A DNA stretch of 64,000 nt from Patiria pectinifera (lineage: Eukaryota > Echinodermata > Asteroidea > Valvatida > Asterinidae), in the NCBI GenBank assembly GCA_029964075.1, contig CM057149.1, positions 39,948,900 through 40,012,899 on the forward strand. Reading direction: 5' to 3'. Of the stretch, positions 54,110-64,000 are shown piece after piece (within the stretch, counting starts at the first letter, position 1; each line of letters begins with the position of its first letter). The position numbers were made by a program, and so were the translations under genes. The notes under the pieces are model-generated. The model had not been told where the DNA came from, made no database searches, and worked only from the letters and a program-made list of their open reading frames with translations.

Positions 54110-55250
54110 TTTACCTATAACACTGAATTACCAACGGTATCAATGTTACGATGCGTATTATTTGCGTATTGAAATTATATTTTAGTCAGTTATATTTTAT
54201 CTATTACACTGATTCATTAATTAACGGTATCAAGGTTATGATGTGTATATTTACGTATTGAAATGACATTTTACTTAGTTATTGTTTTACCTATATAACA
54301 CTGATTTACTAACGGTATCAATGTTACGATGCTTATATATTTGCGTATGGCAATTACATTTTACTCAGTTATTATTTTATCTATAACACTGATTTACTAA
54401 CGGTATCAATGTTACGATGCTTATATATTTGCGTATTATTTTATCTATTACACTGATTCATTAGTTAACGGTATCAAGGTTATGATGTGTGTATATTTGC
54501 GTATTGAAATTATATTTTACTCAGTTATTATTTTACCTACAGGGTGAGTCAAAAAAGAGGAACCCAAACCCAAAGAAATTTATTCCATATTTAACAAAAA
54601 ATATGTAGCACCAAAATAATTATGACTGGTAAGCCAATTTAATAAGCTACTTTTAGATGAAAAAAAAATACTTCAAGTGCTTAATCCGTTCAAATTATAT
54701 CATGCACGAAACGGCCCTAAAATATGTTTCGTACAAATATGCGATTTCAAAAATTGTCGTAACAATTGTCTTCAAACATCACCAGCAATAAAACCTCAGT
54801 TTAAAATATTCAACAAAAGTCCTTTTGAAGGTCCGTCTTAAAAAAGGGGGATTTTATAAATGCTATTGTTAACCAAGCAGGGTTGTTAATAAAGATATTA
54901 TGTGCTATAGTTGTTGAAACAAGTATTCTGTGTTATTTTCTTTGTTGTTCTGAACAGAACACACAATAAAATTAGGTTTTTTTTGACGAAACTGATTTAA
55001 GGGTCATTTCCTTTAAATGGTGATATAATTTGAACAGATTGAGCAATTGAAGTAAATTTCCGAATATTTTATTAAATTGGCTTATGCATGCAGTCATAAT
55101 TATTTTCGGTGGTCTTTTTTTAAAATATGAAATATATTTCTTTGGGTTTGGGTGCCGCTTTCTTTGACTCACCCTGTATGACCAATTTATTAACGGTGTC
55201 AATGTTATGCGTATACATTTGCAGTATATTTAGAGTTACATTATCAAAAC
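54110..55250. repeat. Minisatellite of 68-90 bp units, split by a mariner-like element
   Basis: AACGGTATCAA starts near 54133, 54223, 54311, 54399 and 54467, and a further diverged unit (TTAACGGTGTCAATG) follows the inserted element at about 55190. Each unit contains CACTGATT..., TTACGATGC and TTTGCGTAT words. Confidence 0.75.
54540..55176. mobile_element. Mariner-like non-autonomous element with long terminal repeats (637 bp)
   Basis: It starts CAGGGTGAGTCAAAAAAGAG and ends CTTTGACTCACCCTG, with TA at 54538-54539 and 55177-55178. The inverted arms extend inward for about 200 bp (ATAATTATGACTG...AAGCCAATTTAATAA and inverse). GGGTGAGTCAAA ends with TA duplications are typical of mariner relatives. 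A similar end, TAGGGTGAGTCAAAATGAAAG, appears at about 62830. Confidence 0.8.
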
Positions 55251-55775
55251 GCCTTCCAGAAGTTCCGTTAGATATTTCTGGTGCAGCGTAACTTCTTTAA
55301 AAATTAAAAACTTCCAAGCAAGTTAGTGGATGAATAAATATAAGCAGCTTTTTTGAAACGCAAACTGTGACTTGTTTTACAGACTACAATCATGTTACAG
55401 ACCTCCTTATTTTGGATTGAGTGAAAATGTACACACCCCATCGATGGCTCATCGATTGACAGGTAAAATGACCCTGTCTCTAGGCCTATATAATAGCCTA
55501 CCTCTCATTCTCGATTAGAATTCATGTGCAAAGGTGACACAGTTGCTGAGTTTCATTCGTTCTAGAGCTGGGCCAACAACTTTGCCCTAGTTTTGTAACG
55601 GCTAGTGTATTGACACGTCTTCGTGGTCTTGACTATACAAAAAAGTGTCCATGCGTGTAAATAGTTATATTCACGTCGATCAGACTGTATTGTGCGCCAC
55701 GGAAAACCAAGAATGAAAAAAAGTAGTAAGGCTGCTGCAAACTGCTTACTGACTGGATGGACCTGAAATGTATAA
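55251..55775. other. No gene seen
   Basis: Sequence between the satellite and the Penelope-like element; no exon recognised. Confidence 0.35.
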
Positions 55776-57060
55776 ATCTAAAAATTAATGTGGCCTGACG
55801 TTGCGAACTTAGCAAGTTCTTCTTCAGAGGCTAAAACAGAAATGACAGAGGTACATACATTAACATGGGGGTGCACACAAACATGCAGGGCTGAAAGAAG
55901 AAACACAAATGGAGGATTAGGTGGGAAAGGTGTGGAAAGATGCAGGGGAGGGTGGATGAGAGAACAAAGGAACAAAGGGAGATGGCAAACCACAAGGGGT
56001 CTGGTGTAAACAGGGGAGGGACCAGAAAGGGGAAGGATCAAAGGTCACAGGGAGTGGGAACGGACAAAAGAGTGTGAGAGTGATGATGATGGGGGGGGGG
56101 GACAGTATGGAGGTGGAAAGGGATGAAAGATGGGGGAAGATGGGTAAACACAAACAAGGAAGACCAGGTGGATTATCTGTAACAGAAGACAATGGAGGAA
56201 GAAAAGGATTAGTCATTCCCAAGTTGGATGTTGAGACCATGTGGTTGAATAGTTCGAAGACGATTCATCCACACTTTCTCTCTGCTGAGGCGAACTGAGT
56301 CCTTGCGATGGCCAAGAGATTCAATGCCCTGCAAAATCATATCAGCAATGGAGTGGTTAGGCAGGTTGAAGTGATGACCAACAGGGGTGTCTAGTTTCTT
56401 GGTGTTGACCGTTGACCGGTGGGCATAGAAACGCTTCTTGAGCGTATTCTTAGTCTCACCTACATACTGCACTCCACAGACCCTGCAAGAAATGAGATAT
56501 ATGACATTAGAGGTGTTACAAGTGATGTTACCAATGGTTCTGTGGGTAGTGACAGAAGAGTGGCCAGAAAAGGAATCAGACTCCTGGATATGAATCTGGC
56601 AGACAACACATCTGGAACTGCACTTGAAAGTACCATGCTAGGTGGGAGGGGATGCATCTAAGGATGGGACTTCAGCTCGAACAATCAGGTCCCGTAGATT
56701 TCGAGGACGCCTGTAAGCCAATGTGGGGCAGTTGGGGATGGCGCGGGCAAGGCGATCTGAAGTATGGAGGATATGATGATTGTCATTAGTGATTTTGCGA
56801 AGGGGAGGGAGATTGGGGTGAAACGTGGTAACCAAGGGAATCATGGGTTTGGCCATGGCATCAGGGGCCTTTCCCGTGAGAGCTAGATTTCTGGGGATAG
56901 CTTTAGCTCTGGTAATGGCACGATGAACTTGGCGAGAGCTGTGACCCCTGGCCACCAAGTTGTTCCTCAGTATCTGTGTATGGCGGGAGAAATCGGAATC
57001 ATTAGAACAAATTCTTCTGAGTCTGAGTGCCTGGCTAAACGCTATGCCAGTTTTGCAGTG
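55776..57060 (-). mobile_element. Penelope-like element, 3' half with GIY-YIG domain
   Basis: On the minus strand the end of the reverse transcriptase (RRICSNDSDFS..., VTTFHPNLPPLRKI, LRDLIVRAE) is followed by a Cys-rich linker and the GIY-YIG endonuclease (NVIYLISCRVCG, VQYVGETKNTLKKRFYAHRS). This order is diagnostic of Penelope-like elements. The frame shifts between the parts and the 5' end is missing, so this is a dead copy. The non-coding 3' tail (55776-56104) includes a hammerhead-like core and matches the insert at 33980-34311. Confidence 0.88.
55797..55827 (-). ncRNA. Hammerhead-ribozyme-like motif of the Penelope-like element
   Basis: The minus strand reads CTGAAGA, the stem AGAACTTGCTAAGTTC, then GCAACGTC, identical to the motif in the Polinton insert. 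As there, one core base differs from the GAAA consensus. Confidence 0.5.
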
Positions 57061-57258
57061 CCTGGGGTGACAGCTGGAGGAGTGGAGGTACTGGTGTTAT
57101 CAATGAATGAAACATTGTGATTGACATGACCTTTTCCGTTGCACATCCCAGAGATCATATAGGAAGGTCTGATAACCTATAGTATCGATTCAAGTCTGTG
57201 TACATTTACAGTATGTGTTCACAGTGCAAGGGACGTTCACAGTCGCTAACATTGTCCT
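57061..57258. other. No feature recognised
   Basis: Short unique stretch between the Penelope-like element and the duplicated MGST1 5' region. Confidence 0.35.
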
Positions 57259-57809
57259 ACAGTAGGTCTACACGAACGTACGGGTGAACATTAACCAACT
57301 TTTGCTTTTATTCCCATTTGTAAATCACATTCCTTCCTCCATGTTCGTATAAAGGCTGCACATCACGATAAATAAAAGTGTGCATATATAGTGACTCGGG
57401 CAAACGAGAAAAAAGGCCGGAAGCGACCATGCATATAGACCCTTCTTTCCCTTTTATTTTAAACAATCTGGGGGGGGGGAGGCACTTAACATATATGCCT
57501 TCACATTACCTGTTCAAAAATAACCTTTCATGCCGACAAGAAAAAAAATCTGAATTATATTTTAATTGGCATTTCATTTTTAGATATACGCATTACTTTG
57601 TGGCACTTAATGGCTTTCGTAGTATCTCAAACATAGTCAGTGTTTACGTTAGAGATTTGCAAACACGACCAAAGGGCACACGGTTGTGCCCCATATAGCA
57701 CATCTACTCGGGTAATCTGGCCACAAAGTTGAACAGTTCTGATTCGCTCGACGCCCATTATTTACGCATCCTGACTAGTACACCGTATGTGAGTGCATTT
57801 TCACCCGAC
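57259..57809 (+). promoter_or_regulatory. MGST1 upstream region (promoter and 5' leader, duplicated at 52149)
   Basis: This is the 551 bp before the MGST1 start codon. It is conserved with the partial copy 5 kb upstream. It includes TCGTATAAAGG-like and ATAAATAAAAG AT-rich words and a GGGCACACGGTTGTGCCCC near-palindrome at about 57674. The transcription start cannot be placed from the sequence. Confidence 0.45.
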
Positions 57810-57941
57810 ATGGCTGCTTCCACACTATTGAGCTTCAGCGACAACCCCGTGTTTCGGCTGTACGCCACCTATGCGTCCGCAGTCGTGCTAAAGATGACGT
57901 TCCTTGCGTTTCAGACCGGACGACTTCGAATGGGTCGCAAG
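57810..57941 (+). CDS. MGST1: Microsomal glutathione S-transferase 1, exon 1
   Basis: The exon encodes MAASTLLSFSDNPVFRLYAT and continues ...KMTFLAFQTGRLRMGRK to a GTAAGC donor in phase 0 (44 codons). It corresponds to the first membrane helix of the MAPEG family (human ...FMAFASYATIILSKMM...YRLTRK). MGST1 is a trimeric four-helix membrane enzyme of ER and mitochondrial outer membrane that conjugates glutathione to electrophiles and reduces lipid hydroperoxides. The ATG chosen gives the expected length; an upstream in-frame ATG at 57729 would add 27 unlikely residues. Confidence 0.92.
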
Positions 57942-58279
57942 GTAAGCCTACTGCAAAAAAATGTCCAGTGTACATATGTGTGGAGAATCTTTTCATCTCT
58001 CAAGATTATTTGCCTTATATGCATTCCGTTCGTGTCCAACAATCCTACTGAAAATTTAAAGAAGACTGTTTCAAAACCCAACCTATTGAAGTTTCAGCTC
58101 AGTGGATATTACACTTTTTGAGGATACTGTAAAAAAAAAATACAAGCAAATGATGTTCTGATCACGACAGACGATTTCGTAAATCGGACTCTTTATTTCC
58201 AAGTCAATTGATCGTTGGAAATCGCCTGCATCATTGTTTATTTCTTCTAAAATAATGACAGCAAGCCAAAAGAAGTAAT
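57942..58279. other. MGST1 intron 1, first part
   Basis: No feature recognised before the LINE begins at about 58280. Confidence 0.5.
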
Positions 58280-60729
58280 TCACGGGGTGTTTAGTACGTG
58301 TATCAATGCAGGGTATTATATCTGATCAATGTAATCTTAATTGTGGGATCCCACAGGGATCTTGCTTGGGACCAGTGTTGGAGCAAAGGCTTTGACCCTC
58401 AAGGCCAAGGCCAAGGCTTTGACCCTCAAGCCTCGAGGCCAAGGCCAAGGCTTAACCCTCAAGGCCAAGGCCAAGGCCCTGTTTTATGAAATGACCACTG
58501 ATATAGAACTAATTATAGTCACATGAGTGACACATCATCACGCAAGGGCGGATCCAGAACACAATTTGGGGGGGGGGGCAAAGAAATTTTGGTCCCCCCC
58601 CCCAAAAAAAATGGCTTGGTCCAAAAATTACGGCTTGGGCTTCGGGGCCCGCTTTAAAAAGGGCCCCGAAAAAAATTTGGATTCGAGATGCTCTGTGGTG
58701 CGATTTGAGGCAATTTCTGACCATTTTAACCGATGTTTTTTTAGGAAAAGATGGTGGTGTACTCATTGCCTGCCTTTATTACGACGTCAAATTAAAAAAA
58801 AATGGTTTCGTTTTTTTTTTTGGGGGGGGGGGGAGGCATGGCCCCTTTTGGCCCCCTGGACCGACCTTATCATCACAAATTACTCATTACGAAGAACAAC
58901 ATTTCTTTAATTGCAATCAACATGCTCGCATAGGCCTACACCGTTTTATGACTGCACTGTACCTATTAAAGTATAAGTTCAGGTCTTTAATATGGTTTAA
59001 CTAAACAAAATAATGATTTACTTCTATATTGACACACAATTCTCCCAAGTGTAACAAAAGGGGATCCAAGAAACTGATTTGGGAAATTTTTATTTGCTGG
59101 CCCAACATGGTCAGAAATATCAGCATTATCTAAAACAGATACATGCAAATCTTTAGCACTTATCAGGGAGACATATACAACCAATCAGATCTATTCCATA
59201 GTTATATGCAATTAAAGTGATCATCTCATTAGCCCCACAAGTGTACGGAATATTTTTGCAGCAAATCTACTACAATGGTAACAAAATGTGATGCTACAAA
59301 AGTGGAAGTGTGCCCAATACACAAATCTATAGGGTGCTTCCCTCCTCCATGGTAATACGATTAAAATGGTAACAGCAAAATTTCGAACAGATTTATCTGG
59401 AAAATGCAAAAATCTATGGGCCTTGAAGAGCCTTGACTCAAAATTGCAAGGCCCTGAACCCTCAAGGCCAATTAAGGCTTTTGCCCTCAAGCCTCGAGGC
59501 CAAGGCCAATTAGGCCCTAAAATCCAGCCTTAAGGCAGCCTTAAGGCCAAGGCCCAGCATCAAGGCACTACATCACTGCTTGGGACCATTGCTTTTTACT
59601 TTTTATTCATCCAAATTGTTTGATGTAGTTAAACGTCCGATTTTCCTAATGTCCACTGCTATGCAGATGATACGCAGTTGTATTTATCATTTAAGCCTTG
59701 TAGTTCCATTCATCAGGCACATGCTGCGACTGCCATGGAGAATTGTATCAAAGATCAAGTACGGCAGTTGATGTTACAGGATAGACTCATGATAAATGAT
59801 ACAAAAACCGAGTTTATCATCATTGGTACTAGACAACAATTATCTACGCTAACACTTTCTGACCTTACAGTAGGTGATGTCACAATATGTACGGAATTTG
59901 GGATCCTGGTTCGATTCTCATTTATGTATGGATCAGCATGTCACAAAAACGTGTTCTGTTGCGTTTTATCACATTCATAACATCAGGCGTATAAGTAAAT
60001 ACTTATCAAAGAATGCTTTGGTTGTCTTAGTTCACGCTTTTGTAACCAGCCGGCTTGACTACTGCAATAGTTTATTTTATGGTCTTCCGAATACACAACT
60101 GGCCAAACTGCAAAGAGTCCAGAATGCAGCTGCCAGGCTTGTACATGGGGCATCACGCTTGAACCACATAACACCATTACTTCATCATTTGCACTGGTTG
60201 CCAATTTGTTTTCGTATTCAATTTGAAATACTACTACTAACATACAAAGCTCTTCACGGCATAGCACCTAACTATATTACTGATCTGTTAAGCATTAAAA
60301 CTCATTTCCATTATTCATTGCGGACAAACAATGCACTACAGTTAGCATACCCACCAGGAAGAATGCTGCACACATTGGGATGTACAGCTTTTTCCTCTGC
60401 AACACCTCATTTATGGAATCAACTGCCGCATGAAATTAAAATATCTCAGTCTCTTTCAATTTTTAAAACTAAACTAAAAACACACCTTTTTATGGCCGCT
60501 TTTAAATAACTCTGTTCTGATTTGTTGTATTGTATTTTTGTATTTTAATGGATATTTGTGTATTTAAGCGTTTGTTTGTGTATTTTAATTTCCAATTGTA
60601 ATTTTTAATTGTATCTAGGTAATTAGATTTTTACGACATTGTGTATGTATGTGTGTACTGCGCACTTGAACACTAAATGTGGAATCTGCGCAATATAAAT
60701 TAATTATTATTATAATTATTATTATTACC
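58280..60729 (+). mobile_element. L2-like LINE, 5' truncated, in MGST1 intron 1
   Basis: Reverse transcriptase motifs in order: CGIPQGSCLGP at about 58350, CYADDTQLYLSF at about 59660, a thumb and C-terminal region open from 59874 to 60509 (LDYCNSLFYGLPNTQLAKLQ, LHWLPICFRIQFE, PHLWNQLPHEIK) and a 3' end in an ATTATTATT tail at about 60700-60729. The order is typical of L2/CR1-like LINEs. Frame breaks show it is dead. The element at 58375-59576 is inserted right after the QGSCLGP motif. Confidence 0.9.
58375..59576. mobile_element. CAAGGC-rich capped element inserted in the LINE, 12-bp target duplication
   Basis: The LINE sequence TGCTTGGGACCA is present on both sides (58363-58374 and 59577-59588). 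The insert starts GTGTTGGAGC and its other end, inverted, reads GTGATGTAGTGCC. Both ends run into CAAGGCCAAGGC repeats. The middle (about 58550-58870) holds G and C runs and a perfect 10-bp hairpin at 58641-58670 (TTCGGGGCCC and inverse). No coding capacity. Confidence 0.75.
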
Positions 60730-61465
60730 AGTACGATCTGAAATCCAAATGTGTTTATGATAGGGCTATAGGTTACTTTTGGGATAAAGGACAATTATCC
60801 AATATGCCTTTAAGTGGGGAGGGGTAGGGCAAATGAAAACCACAGGGGCGGCGGAACCGGGGTGCGGGGGGGGGGGGTGGGGTCACTTGCCGCCAGATTT
60901 ACCCAAGTGCCCCTCTTGCGGACATAAATGTGCCCCCTCGCGATGAAAACAAAACTGGCTTAAAAATTCGGATAATTTGTTCTTAGTAGCCTAACCATTT
61001 CCATTTGGTATAGAGTTCTGATATGAACGAGGAATCTGTAAACCAAGCCCCGAAACCCTTACAATGCGCCCTGAAAATGGGCACATAATGCGTAGTTTGC
61101 ATAATGGCTAGTTTTGAAGAGCGGCCCCTAATTTGGAAGATGGTACCAGCCCCCGGCCAAGTGTCCGGTGAAAATAACGTGTCGACATTTCAGCACGGAT
61201 GTGCCCTCACACCCCCCCCCCCCCCAAACAAAAATGCTGGATACCCTGTTGCACCGACGGGAGATGTCTTTTACTGATCAAGTGCCCCTTTTTGGTGATC
61301 CCCCCCCCCCAGTTTGAAAACCGTTCCGTAGCCGCTGGAAAGCCATTCAGACTTTTTGTTTTTAAATAATATCGCAAAAGCACATAGAAGCATTGCATAC
61401 CTTCGTCCACACGACGTCAAAATCACGCACATGCCTCATTAGATGTCTTCATTATGTCTATGTAG
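60730..61465. other. MGST1 intron 1, last part, with G and C runs
   Basis: Long G run near 60868 and C runs near 61211 and 61300 within a poorly preserved repeat. No gene seen. Confidence 0.5.
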
Positions 61466-61542
61466 GTATTCATCAATCTAGAGGATGCAAATGGTAAGAA
61501 GGAACTGGTGCGACGGGACGACGATATTGAACGAGTTCGAAG
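61466..61542 (+). CDS. MGST1: Microsomal glutathione S-transferase 1, exon 2
   Basis: A 77-nt exon from a TATGTAG acceptor to a GTACTT donor, starting in phase 0 and ending in phase 2. It reads VFINLEDANGKKELVRRDDD then IERVR. The human counterpart is VFANPEDCVAFGKGEN...RTDDRVERVRR. The cytosolic loop is shorter here and lacks the human cysteine (Cys49/50) at which alkylation activates the mammalian enzyme. Confidence 0.92.
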
Positions 61543-61718
61543 GTACTTATTGTGGGATTTTACTTCTTTTTCGGGGTGGATTTTTTTTCTTTTAAAACAT
61601 GGTGCTAGTCAATATTGCTGTTATACATTTATACTACATGTCATACTCAAAGAATGTCTTTTCAAGAACTTTAAGTCATTCTAAACCCACATCTCTTCTA
61701 TGTCCTTCATCCTCACAG

Positions 61719-61962
61719 ATGCCACCGTAACGACTTAGAAAACATCCCATCCTTTCTGGTCTTGGGTCTGCTGTATGTTCTGACCGGCCCTAGTGTCTTC
61801 GCAGCGACTTGGCATTTCCGTGCGTTCGTGGCGTCCCGTTTCTTCCACACCGTTGCCTACCTGACTCCCCTCCCCCAGCCCGCGCGAGCGTTCTCGTACA
61901 TGATCGGTGTGGTCACTAACATCTCGATGGCGGTGCAGGTGCTCATGAACGGCCAGCTGTAG
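61719..61962 (+). CDS. MGST1: Microsomal glutathione S-transferase 1, exon 3 (last)
   Basis: After a CCTCACAG acceptor the exon completes the arginine codon and reads CHRNDLENIPSFLVLGLLYV ... FHTVAYLTPLPQPARAFSYM ... to TAG at 61960-61962. It holds membrane helices 2-4 and the family signature AYLTPLPQP.RA, including the arginine equivalent to the catalytic Arg130. The three exons give 150 residues against about 155 in human, so the gene is complete. Candidate AATAAA signals occur from about 62530. Confidence 0.95.
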
Positions 61963-62034
61963 ACAGCATCTGTCAGAACATTAGAAAGATAATGGAAACA
62001 GTTTACAAACTTTATTTTATTGCAAGTACTAACA

Positions 62035-62260
62035 GATTTGCCAATCAATCACAAATTGATCACAATTCACTCACAAGTTAGTCAAAATGTATAATACAGG
62101 TCAATCACAAGTCAGTCCCATGTCAATCAAAAATCATACACAAGTCAAATCACTGTTTAATCGCAAGTCAATCGCAAGTCAAAATCACAAGTCAATCTTA
62201 AGTCAATCACAAGTCAATCACAAGTCATTCACAAGTCAATCACAAGTCGGTATTGCTTTG
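62035..62260. repeat. AGTCAATCACA tandem repeat
   Basis: Eleven- to twelve-base units of AGTCAATCACA with variants run through the MGST1 3' flank, possibly within the 3' UTR. Confidence 0.75.
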
Positions 62261-63414
62261 TCATTGTTCATATCCTGTTACTTTGGAACTGACTTTTGTT
62301 TCGACTTGTGATACATGAAACTCTTCAGCCTAGATATCCCCTTGCGTACTTTAAAGTACATCCTATTTTAAAAATCGTCTGAATTGTGCGATGTGTTGTA
62401 TAGCCATCAATGATCCTGAGGAATAGCCCCGTTGCACGGTGCGCCCTCACCGAGGCCAGTTTTGATATTTCAATTCAACTTAAATTTAAGTATCAAAATT
62501 TAACTACATGTAGTTCGTTTTTGTCTTCATATTGAAATAAAAAGCGATTGCAATAAAACCAATTGTATGCGGTGAATCATTACAAAGTTGATTGAGTGGT
62601 AATTGTTTTCTCTGTTTTTCATACTTCAACAAGTGAAAAATATCACACGAGTATAATGTTTAGAAATAATACACACAGAAATCTAAGGGCAATAATGATA
62701 TATGCAGCAAACTGAATAGAATATAAAACTGACAAAATCTGAGGGGAAACGGATTTGAGATTTCAAGTTTCCATTCTGTTATGACGTTATTCTAGTTTGG
62801 AGAATAATAAAACGCCATGGGCCCTTAATAGGGTGAGTCAAAATGAAAGTGACCTGGATAAATGATTTTTCCTTTAAAAACTATCAAATTTGATACTTAC
62901 ATGAACATGTATGAAACGCGCATGTTCTTGTAAAAAAAACACATGCAATTGATGCATGCAATCAGAAGTTAAGCATGTTCTACTAAAAGAACCCATTTTT
63001 TTTTTTTTTTTTACATCTGTCAGTAGATTGCTAAATGCTTGGAAGCTATTCAGCTGAGCGGGAACCAGAGATTACACACAGGCATTCAAATACAAATTGA
63101 GATTTTAATAATTTGAGTCAAACTGAGACACTATAGTTTTACTGTCAGATTTTGAGATTTGCGCTGTCACTACTTTAAGGAACAAGTCTTGTTCACATGG
63201 GTCTCTTTCCCTTCGGAACTTTTCGTTTATTCATGGAGGTATACCCCCATGATATTCATCAATGCGTATCGGTGAATGTTCAGTGAAAGACAGCTGAATT
63301 GTGTGTTCTATTACTTAAAAATAGAGATAACTTGACGTTATTTAAAGTATGCAAATTACGTGGAATTTCACATTTACTATAATTAGGCCTCCAACCAATC
63401 ACATGTACTCTGTC
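62261..63414. other. MGST1 3' flank, no gene; lone mariner-like end at about 62830
   Basis: TAGGGTGAGTCAAAATGAAAG at about 62829 resembles the end of the element at 54540, but I did not find its partner. A T run lies at 62998-63012. Confidence 0.4.
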
Positions 63415-63600
63415 CAGAGTTGTAGCGAGTCACTGATTTTTGTGACTCAAGTCGAGTCGAGTCATTTTAAAGAAGTGACTCGAGTCGAGTCGAGTCATTA
63501 GGTCAACAAGGTCGAGTCGAGTCGAGTCGAGTCACAGAGTGTGGTCGAGTCGAGTCGAGTCGAGTCAAGTATTTAGCTCGAGTCAATTCGAGTCACAAAT
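63415..63600. repeat. CGAGT-rich repeat with an AGAGTTGTAG cap
   Basis: CAGAGTTGTAGCGAGTCACTG leads into repeated GTCGAGTCGAGTC. The start resembles the AGTGTTGTAGT caps at 29687 and 58375. Its other end was not found. 63601-64000 shows no gene. Confidence 0.55.
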
Positions 63601-64000
63601 ATTTGAATACTATATAATAAATTACAATAAAAAGCAACAAACACAAGAGAGAAATACAAGGCACCAGTCTATTACGAAAATCCAAAGACGTAAAGTATGC
63701 TGTATGGTACCCAACCAACAGTTTCCATTGCTAGCTCACGTCATAGATAAGAAGATGTGAAACTTCGGACTTAAACTGGTTTGGCTTCGGGTCTAGATTT
63801 TGTTGTTCACTGATCGCTGACAACGTCAAAACCTAATTACATTATACAAAACTGTTTCTCATTATTTAAAGGTGGGCCCGTCCGTATCCATTTGTTTTGT
63901 GAAATCGGGACGTAATTTTAGCCAGCGTTCCACCAAGAACTTCAAAATCGTCCGAAACCAATGATGAAACCACGGATTGAGAAATGCGTTTTAAGTCTGG

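Noticed and set aside
57729-57809. Upstream in-frame ATG as the MGST1 start
   Set aside because: It would add 27 residues absent from the family, and the duplicated upstream copy suggests this is leader or promoter sequence.

Overview
The window is intergenic and intronic DNA of an invertebrate animal. Three host genes are recognised by spliced exons whose phases agree: the 5' end of a HUWE1-type ubiquitin ligase (minus strand), the 3' end of a gene for a membrane protein with an EGF repeat (plus strand), and a complete MGST1-type microsomal glutathione transferase (plus strand). The frequent words AGGCCTA and ACATGTA, together with Polinton, Penelope-like, Mutator-like and L2-like repeats, suggest a marine invertebrate deuterostome (echinoderm, hemichordate or lancelet). 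That placement is a guess. No rRNA, tRNA or CRISPR was seen.

Layout. 1-15.4 kb: four 5' coding exons of HUWE1 on the minus strand; their introns hold MITEs, a 14-unit 72-bp minisatellite and a Mutator-like foldback. 15.8-23.1 kb: a dense nest of long inverted-repeat elements. Most of these begin TAGC, end GCTA and are flanked by 9-bp target duplications. 23.8-31.5 kb: a LINE scrap, a 3.5-copy 888-bp tandem array, an element whose ends are made of a minisatellite, TTAA-type MITEs and (ACTCG)-rich repeats. 31.5-48.1 kb: a minus-strand LINE split by a 15.8-kb Polinton. The Polinton has about 375-bp terminal inverted repeats, a TTAAGA target duplication, protein-primed DNA polymerase B, integrase, packaging ATPase, major and minor capsid genes, several membrane proteins and a TFIIB-like factor. 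It is a fossil with roughly eight breaks and carries a Penelope-like insert in its polymerase gene. 48.1-52.1 kb: degenerate repeats, an ancient minus-strand coding scrap and three exons of the EGF-repeat gene. 52.1-57.1 kb: a truncated copy of the MGST1 5' region, a LINE 3' end carrying a MITE, a satellite carrying a mariner-like element, and a Penelope-like 3' half with a GIY-YIG domain. 57.3-62 kb: MGST1, with an L2-like LINE in intron 1 that is itself split by a 1.2-kb element. 62-64 kb: 3' flank with simple repeats.

How the parts relate. The host genes look unrelated to each other. Most of the remaining sequence is mobile DNA inserted into older mobile DNA, and the target duplications allow several insertion orders to be read directly. 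All calls come from reading the sequence and from remembered family features; no database search was run.
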